Assembly: GCF_018531425.1 (NCBI RefSeq)
Contig: NZ_JAHBOI010000004.1
Location: 372,001-436,000 of the forward strand
Length of the DNA: 64,000 nt
DNA from: Paenarthrobacter sp. DKR-5
GTDB taxonomy: Bacteria; Actinomycetota; Actinomycetes; Actinomycetales; Micrococcaceae
Direction: 5' to 3'
Position numbers and translations under genes: made by a program. Below, one piece after another: positions 55,668-64,000 of this stretch; position 1 is the first letter of the stretch; each line of letters starts with the position of its first letter. The notes beneath the pieces were generated by a model that was not told the DNA's origin, did not search any database, and saw only the letters and a list, made by a program, of their open reading frames with translations.

Positions 55668-56414
55668 GTGTACTCCAGTGCCGCGAATGTCAGCGAGCGC
55701 CTGCAGCAGCCGCCGTCGCTGGCGATCTCCACGGTGATCTTCGCCTTGCGCCCCAGCGAGTCCTCGGGCCGTCCCACGCTGTGGCTGCCCTTGGTGCGGC
55801 GCATCCGGGAACCGTTCAGGGGCCTGTGGGCGCTTCCCGGCGGTCCGCTGAGCCACACCGAGTCCCTGCTCGACGCCGCCGGCAGGAACCTGCAGGAAAC
55901 GACGGGCCTGGTGCCGAAGTACCTCGAACAGCTCTACGCCTTCGGGGGCCTGCACCGTTCGCCGAGCCAGCGGGTGGTATCCATCGTCTACTGGGCCCTC
56001 GTCCAGCCGACCGAGGCCGCGCTCGCGGAGGAATCCGCCAACGTGCGCTGGTTCCGCGCCGACCGGCTGGGGACGCTGGCCTTCGACCACAACGAAATCG
56101 TCGAATACGCCCTGTGGCGGCTGCGCAACAAGATGGAATACGGCTCCATCGCCTACCACTTCCTGGGGCCGAAGTTCACCCTTGCCCAGGTGCGCGAAGT
56201 CTACGAAGCGGTGCTCGACAAGAGCCTGGACCCCGCCAACTTCCGGCGCCAGCTCAAAGCCACACCGCAGATCGAGGCCACGGACGAATACCTGCAGGGC
56301 GGCAAACACCGGCCTCCGCGGCTGTACCGCTACACCGGAGCCGCGGCGGCCCACGCGGTGCCGGGCCAGCCCGCTGCCGGCGAACCGGCCCTCGCTTACA
56401 CCTTCCAGCAATAG
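55668..56414 (+). CDS. nrtR: NrtR, Nudix-related transcriptional repressor of NAD synthesis
   Basis: 248 residues. The N-terminal half is a Nudix fold (FALRPSESS to WFRAD) in which the catalytic REUxEE stretch reads RNLQET, so the hydrolase site is broken, as in NrtR repressors that use the pocket to sense ADP-ribose or NAD products. The C-terminal half holds a winged helix (FTLAQVREVYEAVLDKSLD and NFRRQLKATPQIEATDEY). GTG 55668 has GAAGGGAG upstream. It heads the nad operon. Confidence 0.9.
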   Translation: MYSSAANVSERLQQPPSLAISTVIFALRPSESSGRPTLWLPLVRRIREPFRGLWALPGGPLSHTESLLDAAGRNLQETTGLVPKYLEQLYAFGGLHRSPSQRVVSIVYWALVQPTEAALAEESANVRWFRADRLGTLAFDHNEIVEYALWRLRNKMEYGSIAYHFLGPKFTLAQVREVYEAVLDKSLDPANFRRQLKATPQIEATDEYLQGGKHRPPRLYRYTGAAAAHAVPGQPAAGEPALAYTFQQ

Positions 56415-56431
56415 GACCCACGGAGCAGACC

Positions 56432-57742
56432 ATGTCATCAGTGAACACTTCCATCCAGCTCATCACGCGCGCGGAGGCGGCCGGGCTCTCCGGTGCGGAA
56501 CAGGCGGGTGCGACGTGCAGCCCGGAGCTGGCCAAGGGCCCGTGGGACTTCGACCTGGCCGAGGCGCTCGCGGGCACCCCGGGCTACGGGCCGGGCGCCT
56601 CCTCGGCCGATGTCGCGCCGGCGTCGACTCCGCGGCAGGGCCAGCTCCCCGACGAGTACAAGCGGGCATCCGACGAGGAGCTCTTCGACCGCATCGCCGC
56701 CGCCAAGGAGCGGCTGGGCAGCCGCGCGGTCGTTCTCGGCCACTTCTACCAGCGCGATGAAGTGGTCCGCTTCGCCGACTATGTGGGGGACTCATTCCAG
56801 CTGGCGCGCGCGGCCAAGGAGCATCCCGAGGCCGAGGCCATCGTGTTCTGCGGCGTGCACTTCATGGCCGAAACCGCCGACATGCTCTCCGGCCCCGAGC
56901 AGGCCGTGATCCTGCCGAACCTGGCCGCGGGCTGCTCCATGGCGGACATGGCCGACATCGACTCGGTCACCGAATGCTGGGAGCAGCTGGAGGAGCTGTT
57001 TGGAACCGAACCGGATGCCGAGGGCCGGGTGCCCGTCCTGCCGGTGACGTACATGAACTCCTCCGCGGCGCTGAAAGGCTTCTGCGGCGAGCACGGCGGC
57101 ATCGTCTGCACCTCGTCCAACGCCGCGACCGTGCTGGAGTGGGCCTTCCAGCGCGCCCAGCGGGTGCTCTTCTTCCCCGACCAGCACCTGGGCCGCAATA
57201 CCGCCAAGGCCATGGGCGTGCCGCTGGAGCAGATGCCGATGTGGAACCCGCGCAAGCCTCTCGGCGGAACGGACGAGCAGACCCTCGCCGACTCCCGGGT
57301 GATCCTGTGGCACGGCTTCTGCTCGGTGCACAAGCGCTTCAATGTCGCCCAGATCGAAAAGGCGCGGGCGGAGCACCCGGACGTGCGCGTCATCGTGCAC
57401 CCCGAATGCCCGATGCCGGTGGTCGACGCCGCGGATGCCTCCGGCTCCACGGACTTCATCGTCAAGGCCATTGCCGCTGCGCCTGCCGGCAGCACCTTCG
57501 CCATCGGCACCGAGGTGAACCTGGTGAACCGGCTCGCCGCCCAGTACCCGCAGCACACCATCTTCTGCCTCGACCCGGTCATCTGCCCGTGCTCCACCAT
57601 GTACAGGATCCACCCCGGCTACCTGGCCTGGGTGCTGGAGGGACTCGTCAGCGGGGAAGTCCTCAACCGCATCACCGTTCCCGGTGACGTCGCCGCTCCG
57701 GCCCGGGTGGCGCTCGAGCGGATGCTGGCGGCGCGGCCGTGA
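56432..57742 (+). CDS. nadA: Quinolinate synthase
   Basis: 436 residues. It condenses iminoaspartate with dihydroxyacetone phosphate to quinolinate and carries a [4Fe-4S] cluster. Conserved pieces: LGHFYQRDEVVRFADYVGDS near residue 108, FCGVHFMAETADMLSG near 147, NLAAGCSMADM near 167, HPECPMPVVDAADASGSTDF and VICPCSTMYRI. The N-terminal 75 residues are an extra variable stretch. ATG 56432 follows GGAG and the nrtR stop by 17 bases; it overlaps nadB by GTGA. Confidence 0.94.
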   Translation: MSSVNTSIQLITRAEAAGLSGAEQAGATCSPELAKGPWDFDLAEALAGTPGYGPGASSADVAPASTPRQGQLPDEYKRASDEELFDRIAAAKERLGSRAVVLGHFYQRDEVVRFADYVGDSFQLARAAKEHPEAEAIVFCGVHFMAETADMLSGPEQAVILPNLAAGCSMADMADIDSVTECWEQLEELFGTEPDAEGRVPVLPVTYMNSSAALKGFCGEHGGIVCTSSNAATVLEWAFQRAQRVLFFPDQHLGRNTAKAMGVPLEQMPMWNPRKPLGGTDEQTLADSRVILWHGFCSVHKRFNVAQIEKARAEHPDVRVIVHPECPMPVVDAADASGSTDFIVKAIAAAPAGSTFAIGTEVNLVNRLAAQYPQHTIFCLDPVICPCSTMYRIHPGYLAWVLEGLVSGEVLNRITVPGDVAAPARVALERMLAARP

Positions 57743-59289
57743 CCACCCGGCTCGTCGTCGTCGGCGCCGGCATCGCCGGGCTCTACGCCGCCCTGCTGGC
57801 CAGCGAGGACCGCGGCACGCACGTGACGGTCCTGAGCAAAGGCCGGCTGGAGCAGAGCAACACCTATTACGCCCAGGGCGGCATCGCCGCGGTCCTGGGC
57901 GGCGGCGAAGCGGCGCCCGGGGACACCGTCGGTGCCCACGCCGCAGACACCGTTGCCGCGGGAGCCGGGCTGTCGGATCCGGAGGCGGTGCGGGTGCTTT
58001 GCGCGGAGGCAGCGGCGGGCATCGCGGGCCTGCGCCGGTTCGGAGTGCAGTTCGACGCCGCCGGTCCGGCGCCTGCCCTCGGGCTGGAGGCGGCGCACTC
58101 GGCCCCACGCATCCTGCACGCGGGAGGCGACGCCACCGGCGCGGGAATTTCCGCCGCGCTCTCGGCCGAGGTGCTCCGCCGGGCGCGTGCCGGTCTGCTC
58201 ACCCTGCGGACCGGGGCCTTCCTTGAAGCGGTCGAGCTTGCTTCCGGAGCCGTGAGCGGGGTGCGCTTCCGGCACGACGGGAAGGAGCACCGCCTTCGCG
58301 CGGAGGCCGTTCTGCTGGCCACCGGGGGCGCCGGCCAGCTGTTCGAGCACACCACGAACCCCTCGGTCGCGACGGCCGACGGACTGGGCGCCGCCTGGCG
58401 CGCCGGTGCGGTAGTACGCGATCTGGAGTTCTTCCAGTTCCATCCCACCGCACTCGCCGTGCCGGGCAACCTGCTGATCTCGGAGGCTGTCCGCGGCGAA
58501 GGGGCCGTGCTGCGCGACGGCACCGGCCGGCGCTTTATGCCGGACGTGCATCCTCTCGCCGAACTGGCACCGCGCGACGTCGTCGCCCGCGGCATCGCGC
58601 AGCACCGCGCCGCGGGCCGCGACGGTGCGGACGGCGAGGTCTATCTCGACGCCACGGTGGTGGAGGCCGGCCAGGGCGCCGGTTTCCTGGCACGCCGCTT
58701 CCCGACGCTGCACCGCCTCACTGCCGGACTGGGCTTCGACTGGACCAGCCAGTGGCTGCCCGTGGCGCCCGCGGCGCACTACTGGATGGGCGGCGTTGCC
58801 ACGGACCTGAACGGCCGCACCTCGGTTCCGGGCCTGTACGCCGCCGGGGAGGCCGCGGCCACCGGCGTGCACGGCGCCAACCGGCTGGCCTCCAATTCGC
58901 TGCTTGAGGGCCTTGTCTTCGGCGCGCGCGCCGTCCGCGACCTCCAGGCCGGCGCCGGGCCCGCGCCCGTGTTCGCCGCCTTGCCTCTGGAACCGGCACG
59001 GGGCGAGCGGTCCGGCTTTGACCGGATGGAACTGCGGAGGCTGATGTCGGACGCCGCCGCCGTCCTGCGCGACGGCGACCGGCTGGCCGTCGCCGCGAAG
59101 CAGTTGGACATGTGGCAGGCCCGCGGTTCCGCGACCGGGGAGGACGCCAACCTGCTTCAGGCCGGCCGGCTGCTCGTGGCCTCCGCGAGGCGCCGCGAGG
59201 AATCCGTCGGCGCCCATTTCCGCACCGATTTCCAGCACCGAAACCACACCGGGCCGGTGGCCTGGATCAACCCCGGAGCCGCCTCATGA
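57739..59289 (+). CDS. nadB: L-aspartate oxidase
   Basis: 516 residues, a flavoprotein that oxidises aspartate to iminoaspartate for NadA. FAD motifs: VVVGAGIAGLYAALLAS (4-20), VLSKGRLEQSNTYYAQGGIAA near 34 and GGVATDLNGRTSVPGLYAAG near 351. The succinate-dehydrogenase-like HGANRLASNSLLEGLVFGAR block near 377 is also there. GTG start, coupled to nadA; its stop overlaps nadC by 4 bases. Confidence 0.94.
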   Translation: MTTRLVVVGAGIAGLYAALLASEDRGTHVTVLSKGRLEQSNTYYAQGGIAAVLGGGEAAPGDTVGAHAADTVAAGAGLSDPEAVRVLCAEAAAGIAGLRRFGVQFDAAGPAPALGLEAAHSAPRILHAGGDATGAGISAALSAEVLRRARAGLLTLRTGAFLEAVELASGAVSGVRFRHDGKEHRLRAEAVLLATGGAGQLFEHTTNPSVATADGLGAAWRAGAVVRDLEFFQFHPTALAVPGNLLISEAVRGEGAVLRDGTGRRFMPDVHPLAELAPRDVVARGIAQHRAAGRDGADGEVYLDATVVEAGQGAGFLARRFPTLHRLTAGLGFDWTSQWLPVAPAAHYWMGGVATDLNGRTSVPGLYAAGEAAATGVHGANRLASNSLLEGLVFGARAVRDLQAGAGPAPVFAALPLEPARGERSGFDRMELRRLMSDAAAVLRDGDRLAVAAKQLDMWQARGSATGEDANLLQAGRLLVASARRREESVGAHFRTDFQHRNHTGPVAWINPGAAS

Positions 59290-60182
59290 CCGTCCACCTG
59301 GATCCCCTCCCGCGCGCCGCCGTGCAGCGCATCCTGCAGGCCGCCCTCGAGGAGGACGCCCCGCACGGGGACGTCACCTCCCAGGCCCTCATCCCGGCGT
59401 CCGCCGTCGCCACCGCCGAGCTGACGGCACGGGAGGCGGGCATCTTCAGCGGCGGCGAGGTTTTTGCCGCGGCGATGGCCCTCGCTGACCCGGAGGCTGC
59501 CGTCGAACTGCTGGTGCCGGACGGCGCGTCCTTCACGGCGGGAGACGTCCTGGCCCGCGTGCGCGGCAACGCCCGTGCCGTGCTGCTCGCCGAGCGGGTC
59601 GCCCTGAACCTGACGCAGCGCATGAGCGCCATCGCGACGCGCACGGCGGAGTACGTCCGGCGGGTCGGCGGCAGCGCAGCGCGGGTGGCCGACACCCGGA
59701 AGACCACCCCGGGTCTGCGGCTGCTTGAACGCCACGCGGTGCGCTGCGGCGGCGGCTCGAACCACAGGTTCAGCCTCTCCGACGCCGTGCTGGCCAAGGA
59801 CAACCACCTGGCGGTACTCACCGGCGGGGACGACGCCCGGCTGACGGAGGTCCTCGCCGGAGTGCGCCGGAACCTGCCGCACACCACTCACATCGAGGTG
59901 GAGGTGGACCGCCTGGGCCAGATCGAGCCGGTCCTCGCCGCCGGGGTGGACACGATCATGCTGGACAACTTCTCGCTCGAGGACCTCGAAAAGGGCGTCG
60001 CCGTCGTCGGCGGCAGGGCTCTGGTCGAGGCGAGCGGCAATGTGAACCTCGACACGATTGCCGGCATTGCCGCCACAGGCGTGGACATCATCTCGGTGGG
60101 GGCCCTGACGCACTCGGTCCGGGCCCTGGACCTGGGCCTGGACATCCGGGTGGAGGCCGTCCCCGCGGCGGCGTTGCCGTGA
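59286..60182 (+). CDS. nadC: Nicotinate-nucleotide pyrophosphorylase (quinolinate phosphoribosyltransferase)
   Basis: 298 residues. It turns quinolinate and PRPP into nicotinate mononucleotide with loss of CO2. Motifs: ALEEDAPHGDVTSQALI near residue 19, LTQRMSAIATRTAEYV, ADTRKTTPGLRLLERHAVRCGG near 138 and HIEVEVDRLGQ near 202. ATG 59286 overlaps the nadB stop. The desulfurase gene follows through a GTGA overlap. Confidence 0.94.
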   Translation: MTVHLDPLPRAAVQRILQAALEEDAPHGDVTSQALIPASAVATAELTAREAGIFSGGEVFAAAMALADPEAAVELLVPDGASFTAGDVLARVRGNARAVLLAERVALNLTQRMSAIATRTAEYVRRVGGSAARVADTRKTTPGLRLLERHAVRCGGGSNHRFSLSDAVLAKDNHLAVLTGGDDARLTEVLAGVRRNLPHTTHIEVEVDRLGQIEPVLAAGVDTIMLDNFSLEDLEKGVAVVGGRALVEASGNVNLDTIAGIAATGVDIISVGALTHSVRALDLGLDIRVEAVPAAALP

Positions 60183-61339
60183 TCTACCTCGATGCTGCCG
60201 CCACCACGCCGGTGCGGCGCGAGGTCCTCGAAGCCATGTGGCCGTACCTGACGGGCGAGTTCGGCAATCCCTCAAGCCACCATGAGACGGGCGAACGGGC
60301 TGCCGCCGCGCTGCGGGCCGCGCGGGCCGACGTCGCCGCCACGCTCGGCTGCCGGCCCTCCGAGGTGATCTTCACCTCCGGCGGTACCGAGGCGGACAAC
60401 CTGGCCGTCCAGGGCATCGCCTTGGCGCGCGCGGCCCGCGATCCGCGCCGCCGCCGGGTGGTGATCAGCGCCGTGGAGCACGCCGCGGTGACTGCTTCAG
60501 CCGAGTTCCTGGCCCGCGTCCTTGGCTTCACCGTGAGCAGGGTCCCCGTGGACAGCCAGGGCCGGGTGGATCCGGCTGAGCTGTCCGGGCTGCTGGATGA
60601 CGACGTGGCGCTGTGCAGCGTCATGTACGCCAACAACGAGATCGGCACCGTGCAGGCGGTGGCCGAGCTGGCTGCCGCCGCCCGGGCCAGCGACGTGCCC
60701 TTCCACACGGACGCCGTGCAGGCCGCGGGCTGGCTGCCGCTGGACGTCGCAGCCCTCGGTGTGGACGCGATGAGTCTGTCCGGGCACAAGCTCGGTGCGC
60801 CCAAGGGGACCGGGGTGCTCTACGTGCGTTCCCGCACGCCGCTGGAGCCCTTGATCCACGGCGGCGGCCAGGAGCGCGGGGCGCGGTCGGGCACCGAGAA
60901 TGTCGCCGGAGCGGTCGGCTTCGCCGCCGCACTGCGGCTCGCCGAAGCGGCCAGACCGGTGCAAGCGGCCCGCGTCGCAGCCCTGCGCTCGCGGTTCATC
61001 GACCGGGTGCTGGCGGAGGTGCCCGGTTCCCTGCTCACCGGCGCCCCGGAGGAGCGCCTGCCGTCGGTGGCCTCATTCTGCTTCCCGGGTACGAGCGGGG
61101 AGTCGGTGCTGCTGGAGCTTGAACGGGCCGGCGTCACCTGCTCCAGCGGATCGGCCTGCGCCGCCGGTTCGGACGAACCGTCCGAGGTGCTGCTCGCCAC
61201 CGGACTGGACAGGGAAACCGCGCAGACCGCGGTGCGGTTCAGCTTCCCGGCAGCCGTGGCCGAGGAGGAACTGGAGGAGGCCGCCGAGCGGGTCAGGCAG
61301 GCGGTTGCCGCGGTCCGTGCCCTCCGGGCTCCTGCTTAG
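60179..61339 (+). CDS. Cysteine desulfurase (NifS/IscS-like) of the nad operon
   Basis: 386 residues. The PLP-lysine is in SGHKLGAPKG near residue 203, the active Cys in TCSSGSACAAGS near 325, and DAAATTPVRREVLEAM and SGGTEADNLAV are early markers. Placement straight after nadC suggests it loads the Fe-S cluster of NadA, as NifS does in Bacillus subtilis. GTG start, coupled to nadC. Its end overlaps the convergent DUF1684 gene by 4 bases. Confidence 0.9.
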   Translation: MIYLDAAATTPVRREVLEAMWPYLTGEFGNPSSHHETGERAAAALRAARADVAATLGCRPSEVIFTSGGTEADNLAVQGIALARAARDPRRRRVVISAVEHAAVTASAEFLARVLGFTVSRVPVDSQGRVDPAELSGLLDDDVALCSVMYANNEIGTVQAVAELAAAARASDVPFHTDAVQAAGWLPLDVAALGVDAMSLSGHKLGAPKGTGVLYVRSRTPLEPLIHGGGQERGARSGTENVAGAVGFAAALRLAEAARPVQAARVAALRSRFIDRVLAEVPGSLLTGAPEERLPSVASFCFPGTSGESVLLELERAGVTCSSGSACAAGSDEPSEVLLATGLDRETAQTAVRFSFPAAVAEEELEEAAERVRQAVAAVRALRAPA

Positions 61340-61995
61340 GCCAGTTCGGGCAGGTACATCTCGCCGGCGGTGACGGAAGCCGGCACCCGGTTGGCGGGCC
61401 CGGGCAGCGGACAGGCCCAGTACTCGTTGTAGGCGCACGAGGGGTTGTAGGCGAAATTGAAGTCCAGGATGAAGGTTGGGGTGCCTCCGTCGGCGTCGGT
61501 TCCGTGGAAGGCCCCCTTGACGGTGTCCAGCAGGTAACGTCCGGCCCCGTAGCTTCCGCCGGGCTTGCCGGCCGTGGCGTCCCGGAAGGGAAGGAAGATT
61601 CCGCCGCCGTAGCTCTTGAGTTCCCACGCCGCCAGCCGGCCGACCTCTGGAACATCAAAGGTGCCAAGCCGCACGAACGGAACGACGCCGTCGGTCCCGG
61701 TTTCGACCTCCATCCGCTCGCCGGCACCCTCGCCGTCCAACGCGACCCGGAAGCGGAAGGCAGGATCGTAGGGTGCGACCGCAAGGCCGGAAAAGCCGGC
61801 CTTCTTGGTGCTGTCGAGTGCAGAGGCCGGGTGGCTGCCGAACATCGTGTCCCGGCGTTCCCGCCAAAGACGGTGGGCACCGGCCGGGTCCGCAGCGGCG
61901 CGCTCGCGCACCTCCGCGTACAGCGCAAAGGTTTTCAGCCGCCAGTCGGCAATGTCCAGTGCGGACATGGGCAGGGGTAGTTCAGCGTCGGCCAT
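61336..61995 (-). CDS. DUF1684 family protein
   Basis: 219 residues from ATG 61995; TAGGCT (62003-62008, minus) is 7 bases upstream, favouring this over GTG 62013. A typical stretch is FAYNPSCAYNEYWACPLP near the C-terminus with GSYGAGRYLLD before it. The function is not known; the family is often soluble and beta-rich. It is convergent with the cysteine desulfurase gene. Confidence 0.82.
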   Translation of the reverse strand: MADAELPLPMSALDIADWRLKTFALYAEVRERAAADPAGAHRLWRERRDTMFGSHPASALDSTKKAGFSGLAVAPYDPAFRFRVALDGEGAGERMEVETGTDGVVPFVRLGTFDVPEVGRLAAWELKSYGGGIFLPFRDATAGKPGGSYGAGRYLLDTVKGAFHGTDADGGTPTFILDFNFAYNPSCAYNEYWACPLPGPANRVPASVTAGEMYLPELA

Positions 61996-62134
61996 GGCAC
62001 CAAGCCTAGCCACGCCGCCCTGCCGCGTCCCGCCGTGCGCCGCCCTGCCGCGTCCCGCGTCGCAGGCCGCGGCGGAGGTATGCTCGCCTCACGCCGGTGC
62101 CGTCCGACCGGCCGGGAGACGGGAAGTTGGGGAA

Positions 62135-62926
62135 ATGGCGAAGTTTCTGGCGGCTGCTGCGGCCGCACTGTCCCTGGCGATGCTGACCGGGTGCTCAGGC
62201 GCGGCTCCGCAAGGACAGCCGGCCGCACCGGCGTCATCGTCGTCCGGCGCGGTCTCCGCCCCGGCGACTGACGGTGCAACCGCCTCGGCGTCCGGCACCG
62301 CTGCCGGAACCGGCTCGGCCGCTGCCACGGCAGTGCCTTCCGCGACTGCCGCTCCCACCGCGGCTCAGTGGAAGACCTATGCCGACCCGGCGGGGACGGT
62401 GTCCTTCGACCTGCCCGAGGAATGGACGGCGCAGCAGGTGCCGGTGCCATCCCATCCCGAGTCCCTGCGGGTGGACGTTCGCGACGGGTCCGGCAAGGTG
62501 CTGGCAACCCTACAGACCAAGATCCAAGGGCTCGGCGGCGCCTGCCTGCCTCGGGATGCGAAGCCCTACACCGTGCTGGCGAGTGTCCCGGTGAACCTGC
62601 CCGCGTCCGGTGCCAGCGGCAGCATTGAACCGCGCTTCGTCTTCCGGGCCATCCAGAGCTACAAGTACATCGCGTCCTACGGGATCACCAACATGGTCGG
62701 CGGCACCGATGGAAAGACGTGTTTCGCATACAACGTCGTCAATGGACCGGCCGGGGTGGGGATCTACATGTTCGGGGATGAGCTGACACTGCACCCGAAG
62801 AAGCCCGCCGAGGCCGTCGCCCCGCAGCATGCTTTCGATACCCTCGCGCAGGCGGCCGCCTACACGCGGACGGCCGAATTCGCGAACCTGCGGCGCATGA
62901 TCACGTCCCTGAAGATCAAACCCTGA
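62135..62926 (+). CDS. Secreted lipoprotein
   Basis: 263 residues. A short lipoprotein signal ends in the lipobox LTGC with the lipid Cys at 20. A long Ala/Ser/Thr/Gly-rich tether (21-85) leads to a folded domain with KTYADPAGTVSFDLPEEW and several aromatic strands. The ligand and role are unknown. ATG 62135 is preceded by a GGGAAG-type site; the open frame upstream is not coding. A 72-base gap separates it from the transglutaminase-like gene. Confidence 0.75.
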   Translation: MAKFLAAAAAALSLAMLTGCSGAAPQGQPAAPASSSSGAVSAPATDGATASASGTAAGTGSAAATAVPSATAAPTAAQWKTYADPAGTVSFDLPEEWTAQQVPVPSHPESLRVDVRDGSGKVLATLQTKIQGLGGACLPRDAKPYTVLASVPVNLPASGASGSIEPRFVFRAIQSYKYIASYGITNMVGGTDGKTCFAYNVVNGPAGVGIYMFGDELTLHPKKPAEAVAPQHAFDTLAQAAAYTRTAEFANLRRMITSLKIKP

Positions 62927-62997
62927 CGGAAAGTTCCAGGGGCAGGCTGCGCATAGACTGGACTCGTTTGTCTGTCCGGATGTCAGGAGCCTGCCCC

Positions 62998-63807
62998 ATG
63001 AAGCGCACCGTTTCCGCGCGCCTCGTTTTCAAGACGACGGCGAACACGTCGCTGGTGCTGGCGGTCGCCGTCGCCCGCAACGAGGGATACGACGCGGTGG
63101 AGGAGACGCTGAGCGCCACCGTGGCGGGCTCGGAGGTGCCGCTGGCCGAACTGGCTGACGTGCACGGCGGCCGGCTGCATGCCCTGACCCTGGCCGAGCC
63201 TTCCGAGGTGGTGGTCGAGTACGCCGCGAGCGTCACGGGCCACGCCGTCCCCGAGCCGGCGGACCCGGTGGAGCTCATCCGCTACGTCCGGCCCAGCCGC
63301 TACTGCGAGTCGGACCGCCTGCTGCCGACCTCCTACGCCGAGTTTGCCGGACTGCACGGTGCCGAACTGGTGGCAGCCGTGCGCGGCTGGGTCAGCAAGG
63401 AGCTGCGCTACGTCTCGGGTTCCTCCCGCGGTACCGACGGGGCCGTCGAAACCCTGCTGCACCGTCGGGGGGTCTGCCGCGACTTTGCCCACCTGGCGGT
63501 GTCGCTGCTGCGCGCCAAGGACGTCCCGGCCCGCGTGGCGGCAGTGTACGCCCCCGGGCTGTCCCCCATGGACTTCCACGCCGTCGCCGAGGCCTACGTC
63601 GACGGCGCCTGGCAGGTCATCGACCCGACCGGCCTGGCTCCGCGTGAGGCCATGCTGCGGATCGCCACCGGACGGGACGCTTCGGATACCGCGTTCCTGT
63701 CCACGGTCGGGGGGAGCCTCTCGCTGCACCAGCTGGCGGTGACCGCTGCGGTGTCCGAGGGTGAGCTGCCGGCAGAGGATTCCGAGGCCGCTGTCCTTAT
63801 TCGCTGA
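62998..63807 (+). CDS. Transglutaminase-like domain protein
   Basis: 269 residues. The N-terminal beta domain is followed by the cysteine-protease-like core: Cys in RRGVCRDFAHLA near residue 160, His in PMDFHAVAEAYVDGAWQ near 197 and Asp in VIDPTGLAPRE near 210, a full catalytic triad. Substrates of this bacterial group are mostly unknown. ATG 62998 has AGGAG upstream; TAGACT (62954-62959) may be the -10. Confidence 0.85.
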   Translation: MKRTVSARLVFKTTANTSLVLAVAVARNEGYDAVEETLSATVAGSEVPLAELADVHGGRLHALTLAEPSEVVVEYAASVTGHAVPEPADPVELIRYVRPSRYCESDRLLPTSYAEFAGLHGAELVAAVRGWVSKELRYVSGSSRGTDGAVETLLHRRGVCRDFAHLAVSLLRAKDVPARVAAVYAPGLSPMDFHAVAEAYVDGAWQVIDPTGLAPREAMLRIATGRDASDTAFLSTVGGSLSLHQLAVTAAVSEGELPAEDSEAAVLIR

Positions 63808-64000
63808 GCGCGCGGTTGACGCCGGCCCGCAGCTTGTCGGCCAGCGACCCCAGCTGCTCCAGCTCCGCCGGTTCCAGCGCGGGGGAGAGCAGACGGTGGA
63901 TCTCCTTGACATGCTCGCGCCCGATGGCCTTCTGCAGCTCCCGGCCCTCATCGGTGAGGCCCACCAGCACCCCGCGGCGGTCCTCCGGGGCAAGTTTCCG
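63797..64000 (-). CDS. MarR-like transcriptional regulator, C-terminal part
   Basis: Only the end of the gene is inside the window; the start lies beyond it. The visible 67 residues read RKLAPEDRRGVLVGLTDEGR then ELQKAIGREHVKEIH, the wing and long dimer helix of MarR-type regulators, with the conserved D-x-R in the wing (PEDRRG). The 3' end overlaps the transglutaminase-like stop by 11 bases in a convergent layout. Confidence 0.75.
   Translation of the reverse strand, partial: RKLAPEDRRGVLVGLTDEGRELQKAIGREHVKEIHRLLSPALEPAELEQLGSLADKLRAGVNRALSE

Overview
This is a high-GC chromosomal segment from an actinobacterium, most likely a member of the Micrococcaceae (Arthrobacter-like). The reasons are the very high GC, frequent GTG starts, ATGA/GTGA stop-start overlaps, a NucS mismatch endonuclease gene, DUF2550, DUF2017, DUF3039 and DUF4395 family genes, and an order from prmC through the ATP synthase operon, murA, nucS, a YbbN-like gene, pncB, clpS and murI-MBL-rph-rdgB that follows the Rv1300-Rv1341 region of Mycobacterium tuberculosis as I remember it. 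I see no rRNA, tRNA, CRISPR array, insertion sequence or prophage. The species cannot be fixed from the sequence alone.

Layout. 0-10.6 kb: end of prmC, a threonylcarbamoyl-AMP synthase, wecA, two small membrane proteins, then atpBEFHAGDC and a DUF2550 gene. 10.6-15.9 kb: membrane-anchored esterase, murA with Asp in place of the catalytic Cys, a cold-shock gene with a structured leader, nucS, a zinc-ribbon protein and an alpha/beta hydrolase. 15.9-26.5 kb: AI-2E family permease, an unknown three-segment membrane protein, a YbbN-like protein without CxxC, an old-yellow-enzyme reductase, a zinc-ribbon/Trypco1-like pair, nagB, then DUF3039, an MFS carrier and an SF2 helicase. 26.6-33.6 kb: pncB-pncA divergent from clpS-DUF2017, then murI, a metallo-beta-lactamase-fold enzyme, rph, rdgB and a DedA protein. 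33.7-44.6 kb: Fpg/Nei glycosylase, HAD hydrolase, DnaQ-BRCT protein, DUF4395, a degenerate ADP-ribosylglycohydrolase homologue, a double cupredoxin, an aquaporin and sbcDC. 44.6-56 kb, the more accessory part: an MFS efflux gene with a 9-codon leader ORF, an IclR-regulated two-component flavin monooxygenase, AraC and VOC genes, a Ser/Thr kinase, and a 2-oxoacid dehydrogenase operon with its AsnC regulator. 55.7-61.3 kb: nrtR-nadA-nadB-nadC-cysteine desulfurase. The end holds DUF1684, a lipoprotein, a transglutaminase-like protein and part of a MarR regulator.

Themes. NAD synthesis occurs twice, as salvage (pncB/pncA) and de novo (nadABC plus a desulfurase suited to the NadA cluster). Both promoters carry almost the same 15-bp inverted repeat, so NrtR probably controls both. 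Genome maintenance is represented by nucS, Fpg/Nei, DnaQ-BRCT, sbcCD, rdgB and a helicase. The 2-oxoacid dehydrogenase operon has no normal E2: a 109-residue lipoyl protein and a separate alpha/beta hydrolase take its place.

About twenty genes have a TANNNT-like hexamer 5-7 bases upstream of the start codon, the arrangement expected of leaderless mRNAs. This pattern also settles several start codons (murA, nucS, pncB, the AraC gene, DUF1684). All calls come from reading the sequence; no database search was run.
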